From Coemansia sp. RSA 922 (taxonomy: Eukaryota; Kickxellomycota; Kickxellomycetes; Kickxellales; Kickxellaceae): a stretch of DNA of 21,192 bases. Below are positions 6,792 through 17,400 of the stretch, piece after piece. The stretch spans positions 1 through 21,192 of the forward strand of contig JANBQS010000317.1 in NCBI GenBank assembly GCA_027577415.1. Reading direction: 5' to 3'. Both the position numbers and the translations under genes were made by a program. Positions within the stretch are counted from its first letter, which is position 1. Every line of letters begins with the position of its first letter. The notes under the pieces are model-generated. The model did not search any database, was not told the DNA's origin, and saw nothing but the letters and a program-made list of their open reading frames with translations.

Positions 6792-9242
6792 ATGACTGAA
6801 GCCGAGGATGACAGTAGCAGTTTGCAAATTCCGCCAGCAGTCGAGAAACTACCCCAGAATGCACGGAGACTCGGCGCACAACAGCAACGGCCTTTATCAC
6901 AGTCACCCGCTGTTCCGATGGCTATAGGCCCCGCATCGGCCAGACAAAGCGTGTACTCGCAGCGGTCGCAACGAGACTCTGGCAGCTTGCGTGCTCGCGC
7001 AACCGAGATACTATCAGACCCCACAGGCGAGCACTATAGTCCCAGCCTGTCTTCGTCGTCTCCATTAATGCACCAAGGGCTGCTGATGGAGCGAGCAGCA
7101 GTCGCTCGGCGGGTCAAGCGCCACCTGGTCACACGGCCCAACACTGCTGCTCCTCAGCCCATGCCCGCCGCCAATATTGTCAGCCCGGTGCCTCGCCTCT
7201 CGCACTCGCTCGATGAGCCAGCGGGATTAGTGGCTATGTATTCTGGGTCGTCGGTGCTGGATGAGAGCGGGTATACGGGGGATACTAACGAGGACTACGA
7301 TTCGAACGCATTGCTGGGTATGCCCAACGAGGGCCCTGCGTCGGCGTACGGGGACGAGGATGATGACGAGGATGATTGTACACGCGGGGAGGGCGTCGTG
7401 GTGAACCCGTTGTTGTTGGCCTCGGGCGATATGACGTATGAGATTTACCGCTGGCAGAGCAAAAACGAACATAGAATTGCTCAGCCCAGCCGCCATGGGA
7501 CATCTGCGTCGATAGCCAACTCGCCTATCCACGACTCGCTGCCGCCACTTTCGGCAATTGCTCGCGCCAATCATAGCGAGGTGGCTGCTAGCCCACCACA
7601 CACACTGGGCAGCTTCTCTAGTCGCCGCCGTGACTCTGGAACAGCGCCTCCACTGCATAGCCAGCAACATCGGGTGCTGGGCCGTCGCCGTTCGTTTGCG
7701 GCCTGGGAATCGGATCCTGAGTGGGACCTGCCCTTCCGCCCCGCCCAGCTCAACGTGCCAGGCGGGTTCCGCCGCCAGTTTGTGCGCGAGCGTGCTGCGC
7801 GTGAGGGCCGTTCGCATCCAGGCGTCATTACCGAGTCGTTTATTGATTTCATTGCTCTCTACGGCCACTTTGCGGGCGGAAACTACCTGAGCGATGACGA
7901 TGAAGAGTATTTTGACTATATTCAAGGATACAGCGCCGACAATGCTAGTTTAGTGGCAGCTGATGCCGACGAGCAGACGCCGTTGGTATCGCAGCACCAG
8001 GGCTTGCGCCGGCGACAGAGCGGTGCTGTACAGGCGACGGCATCGAGTCGGAAGGCGTTCTTCCTCATCATAAAGGCGTTTGTCGGCACTGGTGTGCTGG
8101 TGCTTCCGCGGGCGTTCTACAACGGCGGGCTGCTGACATCGTGTGTGCTAATGCTGTTTGTTGCGTGGTACGCGTGGCACTGCATCTTGCTTCTCGGCGA
8201 CGTGTATCTGCGGATTGGCGGTGGCAGCTACAGCGACATTGGGCTGCGACTCTATGGGCGATGGATGCAGTTTGCAATCACGACGTCTATCGTTCTGGGG
8301 CAGATAGGCGGATGTTGTGCGTACACGATCTTTGTCGCGCAGAACTGGCGCAACGTGTTCAACACACTGAGCGCGTGCAAGATGCAGCTCTCGACCGAGT
8401 TCTGGGTGCTGATCCAGATGGCGGTGTTTATCCCGCTGGCACTTATCCGCCAGATCAGATACTTTGCGCCCGTGGCGCTGGTCGCCAACCTCCTGATTAT
8501 TGTCAGCCTTGGGTACCTCCTAGGCTTTGACATGTGGTCAATATCGACAACGGGGCCTGCGCCGTTTGTCAACTACAATCCAGCGCGGTTCCCGTTGCTA
8601 GTTGGCACGGCCGTGTACTCGTTTGAGGGCGTTACGCTGGTGATTCCGATTCTCGACAGCCTCAAGGAGAAGCGAGACTTTGGGCGAGTGCTGACGATGG
8701 CCATCATGCTGTGTCTGGGGCTGTTTCTCGCAGTGGGATCGCTGTCTTACCTGACGTTTGGCGAAAAGGTCGAGGCCGTGGTACTCCTTAATTTGCCAAA
8801 CCAGTCGGCGTGGACGATGCTCGTGCAGATACTCTATTCGGTGGCGATATTGTTCTCGATGCCGCTTCAGCTGTTTCCTGCGGTCAAGATCATGGAGGCC
8901 ATGATGTTTACGCGCTCGGGTCGTGAGCACAAGAGCATCAAGTGGCAAAAGAACATATTCCGCACAGCTATGGCTCTGTTAATTGCTCTTATTGCTGTAT
9001 TTGGCGCAGACCAGCTTGACAACGTCGTGTCGTTGGTGGGGTCGTTTTGCTTGGTGCCGCTGAGCTTTATTTACCCGGCTAGTATGCACCTAAAGCTGAT
9101 GGCTGATACTCGGTGGATGCGTGTCAAGGACTCGGTGCTCATCATCATTGGCGTTGTTGCTATGGTGTATGTTACTTTTATCTCGGTTGCTACCTGGGGC
9201 ACATCCGATCCGCCACTAGACGTATGTCTCTCTGGGCCCTAA
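6792..9242 (+). CDS. AVT3: Vacuolar amino-acid transporter, Avt3/Avt4 type (SLC32/36-like)
   Basis: The protein has 816 aa from the ATG at 6792; the frame upstream is open for 30 codons but has no ATG. The first 420 residues are hydrophilic and cytosolic, with Ser/Arg-rich regions and an acidic run (about residues 185-192). The stretch at about 308-375 carries blocks I associate with Avt3 proteins: DPEWDLPF, VPGGFRRQF and YGHFAGGNYLSDDDEEY. From about 420 to 805 there are 11 hydrophobic segments of the Aa_trans fold, beginning with AFVGTGVLVLPRAFYNGG. Characterised Avt3/Avt4 proteins export neutral amino acids from the vacuole to the cytosol, which matters for recycling during starvation and autophagy. 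The length is near the upper end for the family because of the long N-terminus. The ATG context is weak (T at -3). It diverges from the orphan gene and converges on the kinase. Confidence 0.9.
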   Translation: MTEAEDDSSSLQIPPAVEKLPQNARRLGAQQQRPLSQSPAVPMAIGPASARQSVYSQRSQRDSGSLRARATEILSDPTGEHYSPSLSSSSPLMHQGLLMERAAVARRVKRHLVTRPNTAAPQPMPAANIVSPVPRLSHSLDEPAGLVAMYSGSSVLDESGYTGDTNEDYDSNALLGMPNEGPASAYGDEDDDEDDCTRGEGVVVNPLLLASGDMTYEIYRWQSKNEHRIAQPSRHGTSASIANSPIHDSLPPLSAIARANHSEVAASPPHTLGSFSSRRRDSGTAPPLHSQQHRVLGRRRSFAAWESDPEWDLPFRPAQLNVPGGFRRQFVRERAAREGRSHPGVITESFIDFIALYGHFAGGNYLSDDDEEYFDYIQGYSADNASLVAADADEQTPLVSQHQGLRRRQSGAVQATASSRKAFFLIIKAFVGTGVLVLPRAFYNGGLLTSCVLMLFVAWYAWHCILLLGDVYLRIGGGSYSDIGLRLYGRWMQFAITTSIVLGQIGGCCAYTIFVAQNWRNVFNTLSACKMQLSTEFWVLIQMAVFIPLALIRQIRYFAPVALVANLLIIVSLGYLLGFDMWSISTTGPAPFVNYNPARFPLLVGTAVYSFEGVTLVIPILDSLKEKRDFGRVLTMAIMLCLGLFLAVGSLSYLTFGEKVEAVVLLNLPNQSAWTMLVQILYSVAILFSMPLQLFPAVKIMEAMMFTRSGREHKSIKWQKNIFRTAMALLIALIAVFGADQLDNVVSLVGSFCLVPLSFIYPASMHLKLMADTRWMRVKDSVLIIIGVVAMVYVTFISVATWGTSDPPLDVCLSGP

Positions 9243-9291
9243 GGCAAAAGATAATAGGGTATTTTGAAATATAAACGATAATAGGCAATTG
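9243..9291. terminator. Compact convergent 3' region between AVT3 and the kinase
   Basis: Only 49 bases separate the two stop codons. The segment is AT-rich, with AATATAAA on the plus strand and AT-rich complements on the minus strand. With so little room, the two transcripts probably overlap at their 3' ends or end inside each other's coding region. Confidence 0.45.
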
Positions 9292-11013
9292 TTATATGTA
9301 GCGGTGCTGGCGATTGTGCTTGTACGTGAATCCGATAAACGAGGCCGGGTCAACATCGGGCGTGGACTGAGCAGAGAGGGTATCTAGATCCTTCCACTTG
9401 TTGTTTACGTCCTTGTAGACAGCCATCGAGGCTGGGTCTGAAAAGTCGTCAAAATGGGCATTGTCAGCGTCGGACTTTAGCGCAGGAGTGAATGGCGGAG
9501 TGAGTGTACCGCGCAGGTCAAACATATTCATGCCGCGGAAATACGAGTGGCTGGCGACCTCTTGCAAGGAGCACAGGCGTATGTCGCGGTGACACACTAG
9601 GGCGGCAATAAGATCCCATGCCTCGGGGGTCAGGTTATCGTCAGCCTCCTTGGATGCAAAATCCGGGCGATGCAAAACCTCTTCCCAGTGGTACACGTTA
9701 CGCCACACGTCATCGGCAGTAGGTCCCGTGAATGGCGAGTAGGAGGCGTAGAACTCGTACAAGATACAACCGAGTGACCAATAGTCGACGCGAAAGTCGT
9801 AGCCGAGGTGTGCGTCGGCCAAGGGGTCGGACGCACTGCTACACCTGCTGGAGCGGTCGCTGGTACGGCCAGTGTGCTGGCGGTCGGCGGCAAGCGACGT
9901 GTAGAGAATCTCTGGGGCCATGTAGTCAGGTGAGCCGACAATGGAAAACGCTCTGGCTGTCCTGTGATCCATGCGACTGGCGGCCAGCTGCTTTGAGAGG
10001 CTGCGGCGCTCGCTGGATGACCGGTGTATAACATCTTGGTCTTTGACTCGGTCAAGTGTCTTGCGCATTGCGTCCAAGGTGCCGCGACTGAGATGGCCGT
10101 GGGAGAGCCCAAAGTCTGTGAGCTTTACGTGGCCTGTGGCATCGACGAGAAAGTTCTCGGGCTTGAGGTCGCGATGGAAATACCCAAACGAATGCAGGGC
10201 TGCTACTGCGGCTAACATCTCGGCTACGTAAAACTGAGCAACCTGGTGCCGAAACAGGTCGTTCTGGATGAGGAGTGAGCGGATGTCTCCGCCTGGCACG
10301 AATTCCATCGCCAAATACAGGTGTCGTGCATCTTGGAACGAATATAGGAGCCGTACGAGCCACTCTGATTTGGAGGTACGTAGGATATCGCGCTCGGTCA
10401 ATATGTGCTGGACTTCGTTGAGTCTGACCAAGAGCTGCTTATCCATCTTCTTTAGTGCGCATACTTCGCCTGTATCTCGCTTACGAGCCAAAAACACTTG
10501 TCCGAACCCGCCTTGTCCTATTTGCGCCAATATGTCAAACTCCTGTTCTCTAGTGCGTGTACGTCGTCTGCGCAAAGTGTTGGTTTCGTTTGTCTGGTGG
10601 TTGCTCCAGGACCTTTGCACCGAGTGTGGGGGAGTCTGTACGCTGCGCATGGCGCTCTTGAATCGCTCTAGCCGCTGCCTCCGGTTGGCTATGTAGGTTA
10701 GCTGGTCGACGTAGTATTCCAAGAAATATACTTGTGCTGCTTCTACTCGCCGCCGAACTGAGGGGTCTATGGTATTGAGAAACGCACTGCGTCGGCTTAG
10801 TGACCCGCCCCGCGAGCTGCTGGCCATGCTGTTACTGTCAGTCGGGGTTTGGCTTATCCCTAGCATACTGCTCGGTGACTCGCTGCGACCTCCTATAGTC
10901 TCGAACGTATGCATCATCCCGTTGGCTTCGGCGTAGGCTAGCCACGGCTGCTCACTGCCACTGTCATCGTCCTCACGTCCAGGCCGCGTATCCATGCTTC
11001 CTCGTTCGGCCAT
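9292..11013 (-). CDS. DBF2: NDR/LATS-family serine/threonine kinase, Dbf2/Sid2 type
   Basis: This 573-aa kinase belongs to the family that executes mitotic exit and septation (Dbf2 in budding yeast, Sid2 in fission yeast), acting with a Mob1 activator at spindle poles and the division site. The N-terminal Mob-binding region (about 88-155) has RRRVEAAQVYFLEYYVDQL and an Arg cluster. Catalytic features are GQGGFG (166-171), Lys188, Glu207, HRDLKPEN (280-287), DFG (300-302) and APE (366-368). A basic insert of about 48 residues between DFG and the activation-loop Ser357 is the NDR-family hallmark. FDDFSDP (521-527) matches the Dbf2/Sid2 tail, and the hydrophobic motif FIGFTYK (559-565) carries the Thr563 phosphosite. 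An extra Ser/Arg-rich insert (about 372-402) follows APE. The start is the first ATG; Met7 has a better context. NDR/Cot1 (Orb6-type) is a less likely alternative. Confidence 0.93.
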   Translation of the reverse strand: MAERGSMDTRPGREDDDSGSEQPWLAYAEANGMMHTFETIGGRSESPSSMLGISQTPTDSNSMASSSRGGSLSRRSAFLNTIDPSVRRRVEAAQVYFLEYYVDQLTYIANRRQRLERFKSAMRSVQTPPHSVQRSWSNHQTNETNTLRRRRTRTREQEFDILAQIGQGGFGQVFLARKRDTGEVCALKKMDKQLLVRLNEVQHILTERDILRTSKSEWLVRLLYSFQDARHLYLAMEFVPGGDIRSLLIQNDLFRHQVAQFYVAEMLAAVAALHSFGYFHRDLKPENFLVDATGHVKLTDFGLSHGHLSRGTLDAMRKTLDRVKDQDVIHRSSSERRSLSKQLAASRMDHRTARAFSIVGSPDYMAPEILYTSLAADRQHTGRTSDRSSRCSSASDPLADAHLGYDFRVDYWSLGCILYEFYASYSPFTGPTADDVWRNVYHWEEVLHRPDFASKEADDNLTPEAWDLIAALVCHRDIRLCSLQEVASHSYFRGMNMFDLRGTLTPPFTPALKSDADNAHFDDFSDPASMAVYKDVNNKWKDLDTLSAQSTPDVDPASFIGFTYKHNRQHRYI

Positions 11014-11499
11014 AGATATAGAAAGAAGGCTTTGAAATAGAATAGACTAGCGTATATAAGGGTCATGAGAAAAAGAAAGAAGGCTTGACACCCCTGCTTT
11101 TTTTTTTTTTTGGTCATAGTCGAACCCTTGATGGATAACGATGCTAGCAAAAATTGGAATGCTTGCAGTGAAAGCGCTTTCTCTGCATAAGGTCAGCCAA
11201 CCCGAATCGCAGAATAGCTTGCGTGAGAGAAGCTGAAGTATGTCACTCTGCGCATGCAAGGAACTCAGAGTCGCTGGAGAGAGTTGCGAGCCGAACCGAG
11301 CCACTGGTTAGCCAAAAAAGCATTGAAGTAAACACTGCAATAGTGCAAGAGACAGAGCTTCTTGCCTTCTCTCTGCTACACTTTATATTTTATATTATTA
11401 ACTCTTTTTTTTTCTTCAACTCCGCAACAGCGGCAACACAGCTAGTTCCCGCTTACGCAAACACAGCCAGACTCTAAATCGGCATTTGCTTTTCACCTG
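11014..11499. promoter_or_regulatory. Bidirectional promoter of DBF2 and STU2
   Basis: These 486 bases lie between divergent start codons. They include TATATAAG (11053-11060), a long T-run (about 11099-11113) typical of nucleosome-free fungal promoters, and AT-rich and T-rich DNA at 11380-11415 just before the STU2 leader. I find no AGATAA site and no CACGTG. Small open frames here are not credible genes. Confidence 0.5.
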
Positions 11500-14400
11500 A
11501 TGGCCGACGAAGAAGACTACTCTGCCTTGCCGCTAGAGCAGCGGCTAACGCACAAGGTAAATTCGCGCTACAATGTCTAATTCCTCATTGTTCCATTACG
11601 CCCAATTCTCAAAACATTATTCGCATGTGTAGGTGTGGAAGGCCCGCGCAGACGCCTACGCCACTTTGGCAAAGGAGCTCAAGCAGCTTGACCCCGACAA
11701 GCAGGCCGGGCAGTTTAACATGTACGAAAACTACTTGAGCAAGATGATTCTCGACACAAACATGGCAGCACAGGAAGCTGGACTCGCTACAGCTATAGCT
11801 TTTGTGCAAAACGCACCTAATCCAACACGCCGCCGCGAGGAAATGGTCGCCGGTGTAGTTTCCAAGTGCCTGGCTGCCACAAAGGCTGGAACGCGCGCGC
11901 AGGCCTTGGAGCTTCTGCTGTTGCTTAGTGAGGTCGATACTCCGGGTCCCGTGGTTACGGGCGTGATCGAGGGCTTTGATGCCAAGCAGCCCAAGGCGGT
12001 GGCTGCGGCCGTTACTGTCGTACGAGAGATCGTGCGTGCGTTTGGCGTCAAGCTTATCAACCTCAAGGCCCTGCTCAAGGCTCTGGCCAAGCCGTTTGCT
12101 CATAAGGATAGCGCTGTGCGTACAGAGACTCAGCACTTGGCTGTGGAGCTTTACCGATGGATGCGCCAGGCCATTTTACCCTCACTGCAGGACTTGCCAC
12201 CCGTGCTGCTCAAGGACCTGGAGTCACAGTTTGCCGCCATCGCTGGTGAACCCATGCCTAGACAGGCCCGTTTGCTGCGCTCCCAGCAAGAGGTCGAAGA
12301 GTTCGATTCGACTCCGGCTGGATCACATGGTGGCGCTAATGCCAACAACACTGCTGGCAACGATGACAGCGGTGCTGCGGACCACGAGGCGGCTGCTCCC
12401 GGAATCGACGCATGGGAGCTAGTCGACCCTGTCGATATTACAAAGAAGTTGCCAGATGACTATCACGAAATGGTCGCGTCGTCAAAGTGGAAGGAGCGCA
12501 AGGACGCCATTCAGCAGCTCCACGACAGCTTGCAAAAGGCCACCCGGCTGCAGAACAGCCCGGGCACAGGCGATCTGATCCAAGAGCTGGGCAAAAAGAT
12601 TGCAGACATAAACATCATTGTCGCCACTGTGGCGATCCAGTCACTAGGGCTATTTGCTTCGAGTCTCCGACAACCATTTACACCGTACGTGCATAGCACG
12701 CTGCCAGCGCTGATTGAGCGGTCCAAGGAGCGCAAGCAGACGGTTATCGATGCGATTAGGCTGACGACTGACGCATATTTCGCTGCGGCTGGGTGCGACC
12801 TTTCATCTATTGGCGACCATTATTTCACGGGTGCCACGCACAAGAACCCGCAAGTGCGTGCCGAGTCCAATCACTTTTTGCGCCGCTGTTTGGCCGTAGT
12901 TCCTGCGCGCCCCGGCAAGAGCGATATCAAGCGGTACTCGGATCAACTGAAGTCGGGGCTTGACGACGGTGATGCGGGCGTAAGAGAGAGTGCTGCCGAG
13001 TGCTTGGGCACATTGTCCAAGCTAGTCACCGCAAAGGCGTTGGAGCCATTCCTTGAGAGCATAGACAAAATCAAGATGGACAAGGTCAGCGAGCACGCAG
13101 AGAAGGCCACCATAAAGCTAAAAGCTGCGGCAAAGCCCAAACCTGTCGTCGCAGCTGCTGGACCAGCCTCCCGGGCTCGGCCTGCTGCCCCTGGGTCTCG
13201 GGCGCCGGCTCCACCGGCAAGACAAGAGGAGGCCGTTGGAGTCAGCGCCAACCTGCCGCCTCATATACGCGCAAAGCTGGAGGCATCCGCAAAGGCAGCA
13301 GCACTCAAGAAGGCTCAGCGCGAGGGTAATCCTATTGATGAGTTTTTACCTGCGAACGACCCTCCGCCGACAGCTCCAGCTCGGGCTGCGCCTGCCAAGC
13401 GTCTCGCTGTTGGTACTACTTCTGCCGCCGCTCCTCCCGCGCGTAAACCACCGGGTGTTGCCTCTGCATCCGCTGCTGCTCGGCCTGGTGTCAAAGGCAA
13501 GCCATCACCAGCCAAGGATCTCGGCGAGACGATCAAGATGCGCTTTGCCAACGACGAAAGCCTCGACGAGAAGATCGCCAGCGCGCTGCCGCCCAGCGTG
13601 CTTGCTGGCTTTGAGAACTCGGTGTGGAAGGCACGTATGGAGGCTATGGATGAGCTGAAGGAGTACCTTGGCGACCAGTCAGTCAGTGGCTCGGGTGTGC
13701 ACCCAGAGCTGGTTATCCGCCAGTTGGCACGCAGGCCTGGGTGGAAGGAAAGCAACTTCCAAGTCAATGCGCGTGCGTTCCAAATTATCGAGTGGATGGC
13801 TGGGGAGCATTCGCTGGACTTTACCACCGGAGCAGCCGCGCTCTCTGTGCCGCCACTAGTGGAGAAACTGGGCGATATAAAGCTCAAGGTACCGGCAACT
13901 AGCGCACTTGTGGCTATTGCCGAGCGGTACTCACTCAAACTGGTTGCCGGGCTGGCTACTGAGCCGATCCGGAGCCAAAAGAGTCCAAAGGTACTGGCTG
14001 ACTGCATTGCGTGGCTGGACACGCAACTGATCGAGTTTGGTACCAGGGGTCTGGCACTGCGGCCGCTGGTCAGCATGGTCAAGGAAGTGGGGTTGCAGAG
14101 CAGCAATGCTCAGACACGCGCTCGCGCTGTCTCGTTCATGGGAACGCTTCGACGCGCTATCGGCGTCGCGGTCATGGACCTGCTCGACGATCTCAACCCG
14201 CAGCTGGTTCAGCTGCTCGAGGCCGAGTTCGACAAAGTGGGCAGCCAGCCTATGCCTGATCCTATCCGCACTCAGGGAAGCCTGGCTGGCAGCGACGCTG
14301 TAGGTGGGGCAACCGGCGGCGTCTCGGCTTCGGCGGGTGGAGGAGGCGAAGATGATCCAATGGACGATTTGTTTCCTCGACAGGACTTGCACACGCTTAT

Positions 14401-17400
14401 CGGACCTGGTATCTACAAGCAGCTTGGCGACAGCAACTGGAAGGAGCGCAAGGCAGGACTCGACGCGATCCAGGGCGCGCTTGACTCGGCCAACCATCGC
14501 ATCCTGCCAAACATCTCGGGCGACCTGTACACGGCGCTCAAGCAGCGGCTGCAGGACGCCAACAAGAATTTGATCACCGTGACTCTGGGACTATTGGCGG
14601 CGTTGTCGACGGACAGCGGTGCGGCCCAGGCACCAAACATCCGCATTGTGGCTCTGAGCACTATCCAGTGCTTGGCAGACAAGAAGCCACAGCTTCGGCT
14701 CGCTGCTGTAGCGGCGATGACAGCTTGGGCCAATGCCACGCCTACCAGCGTCGAACAGGCCGTGCTGCCTGCGATTCCCAGCGCCCTGGCAGATATCTCG
14801 CCGGAGCTGCGGCTGTCGCTTTTGCAGTGGCTCGCTGATGTCTTGGCTCCTCGGCCTGCCAAGGGAGTTCGGCTTCCCGATCTATCTTTGCTTATTACGC
14901 CGCTGTTTACTTGCTTGCAGGATCGCAACGCTGATGTGCGCAAGCAGGCTCAGCGGGTGCTTGAGCTCACTGTGGCGAGCTGTGGGTTTGAGGCGGTGCA
15001 CGATGCGTGCGAAATGCAGCTCAGGGGCGCGGCCAAGGCTTCTGTTGCTCCGATGATCGAGGAGTTCCGCCATACGGTCGGTGCGGCGGCTTCGAGTGGT
15101 GGCATGGATGCTGGACCCCCGCGTAGAACCGGTGCTCCTCCAGCCTCAGGTCGTGCGCGTCCTGGTCCTGCGGACAGCACCACCTCACCTATCCCTGACA
15201 CTGTGATGACGGCAGCAGAGCTATTGGGCAGACAGCCCATCAGCCAAGGTCGTCCAGGCCCCACAGCTGCTATGTCTTCAAGCGGTGCTGCCGCTACTGC
15301 GACAGCAGCTGCATCAGGACCTGGGATGCTGCGGCGACCCATGGCTGTCCGCCGTCCGGTTGGTGCTCCTGCGAGTGGTGTCCCTGCTGGAGCCCCTGGC
15401 GCGCGACCTCTTATGCGGTCAGCTCGTGGTCAACCGGGAAGTGCCGACGCTCAGCGTCCTGGAACTCCCTCGTCGCTGTCGATGGCTAGTCAGATGGCGC
15501 GCATGAGCAACGAGGAGCTGGAGGGCATCCCGCCAATCCTCGACTGCGACTTTCGAGCCAAGGAGCAGCGTGCGCGTCGCGACATGTCTGCCAACCCAAA
15601 CAGCGTTCCGCGCTGGGCACACCTGGGCGACGGTCGCGTGCGCGGTGACTTGGAGGCCCAGCTGAGTGAGCAAATGTCGGCCCACTTTAATCCCCTGATC
15701 TACCGCCTGCTGTTTTCGACGGGCCACTACAAGGACCGCGACTTTTTGTCAGGGCTGACTACTATCGAAGAGGTTATTAGCATTACCTCGCTCTCACAGC
15801 AGCGCTTTGGCTTGCCCCTGTTTGCCGATCTGGCTGACGAGGACTCGCTGGCTAGTCGCTACATGGCGAATATCGACCTCTTGCTCAAGTATATTAGCAT
15901 CCGCATGTACGACGGCTCGACTCACACCCTGCTCAAGAGCTTTGACTTGCTGGAGCGCCTGATTCACATGACAGAGGAGTCGCAGCAACAGCAGCAGGCA
16001 AGGCAGCCAGCGTCTTCTTCTTGGACTGACTACGAAGTCCAAGCAGTGCTTCCGGCGCTTATTGGTCGGCTGGGCGACGCCAAGGAGGTTGTGCGCGCCA
16101 GGTCTCGCCGCTTACTGACGCAGTTGATCACCCATCTGTATCCGACGACCAAACTGTTCACTATGCTGCTCGAGCACGGTGTCATTAACAAGAGCAATGC
16201 TCGTATTCGCCAAGAGTCGCTGGATTGCATTGGCTTCCTGATCCGCGAGCGCACTGCCGGTCTTGGCTTGAGCGCCGTATGCGCGCAGCCTGCGAGAGCG
16301 ATACCTATTATTACTCAAGGCATTGCTGACCGCGATAGCAACGTGCGCACGGCTACGCTGAATGTCCTGGTGGCGGTTGGCGAGCAGTTGCCTGGAGGCG
16401 CTGACGAGCTGTGGAGGCTGTGTGGGCGCATCGCCGAGAAGGAGCGTACGATGCTTGAGGAAAAGCTTAAGCGTTCGACTATCGGAGCTGGATCCTCTTC
16501 GTCGCAGGGTGGTAGTGATATCGGCGGCATGCGCCCTAACTCGCGCGCGGGATTGGCTCCTCCTGCAGGTATTCGTGTTCGCTCGTCGCAGTATGGCGCG
16601 CCTGTTGGGCCTGCGTCTGGCCCGGGATCGCGTCCAGCTTCTGCTATCGGGCGGCCTAGCATGTCTGCAGGTGGCGGCGGTAGTCTGCCTCGCAATGGCA
16701 GTGGCATTGGCGTCGGTGGTAGCATGGCGGCTAATCGACTTGCTAGGCCTGGTGGCCAGCCGACTTCTGCTCAGACATATGGCATGAATGACGGTGGTAT
16801 GACTAATGACTATTCTGCGTACTCGCAACAACCCCAGCGCCAAATGCCCGCGGCACAGTATGGTGCCGGTGGTGCTAAGCCCATGTTTAGCCTTGACTTT
16901 GACAACCTCAACTTGCCAGCTTACTCGTCGGCTACTGCTGAACAGTTAGGCGGCGCTAGTGGCAGCGGACGTCCTGGTGGTCTTAGACCCAGTGCTGCTC
17001 CGGCGCTGCCTTCTTATGAACAGCAAGCTCGTACTGATCACTCTGACTTGTCGAACGCGGCTATCGGCTACAGCGCTAGTCGTAGTGATTCGTTGCAGAG
17101 CGCGTTGTCTGGTCTACAAATCAGCCTAAGTGCTAATGGCGGTAGTGGCGCTGGTAGCCAGAATGAGCGTGTCGCGCCCGGACCTCGCTCTGTCGGGAGC
17201 CCTGTCATGGCGGCGGCTGGAGCTGGCCGACCAATGTCGATGGCATATGCTGCCCCGCGCAACCCAGTCGACTTTCCGAGATGGAGCAAGCTAGACCGCG
17301 AGCAGTGGATGGAAGGCGTGGTTGCTGATCTCAGCAGCGACGACTCCAAGGCGGCTGAAAAGGCTATGGAGCGCTTGCAAGGATTGCTTGACATAGTCGA

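Noticed and set aside
7227..7925. 232-codon minus-strand open frame antisense to AVT3
   Set aside because: A long shadow in GC-biased third positions; low-complexity Arg-rich translation opposite a conserved gene.
11105..11150. Minus-strand GGTTCGA motif resembling a tRNA T-loop
   Set aside because: The flanking bases do not form a T-stem or acceptor stem, so no tRNA is supported.
13315..14106. 263-codon minus-strand open frame antisense to STU2
   Set aside because: The plus strand here encodes the linker and TOG3 with clear homology; the antisense product has no recognisable features.
15966..16010. CAG/CAA repeat in STU2 as a possible expanded microsatellite
   Set aside because: It encodes only five consecutive Gln in a TOG5 loop; too short to be notable.
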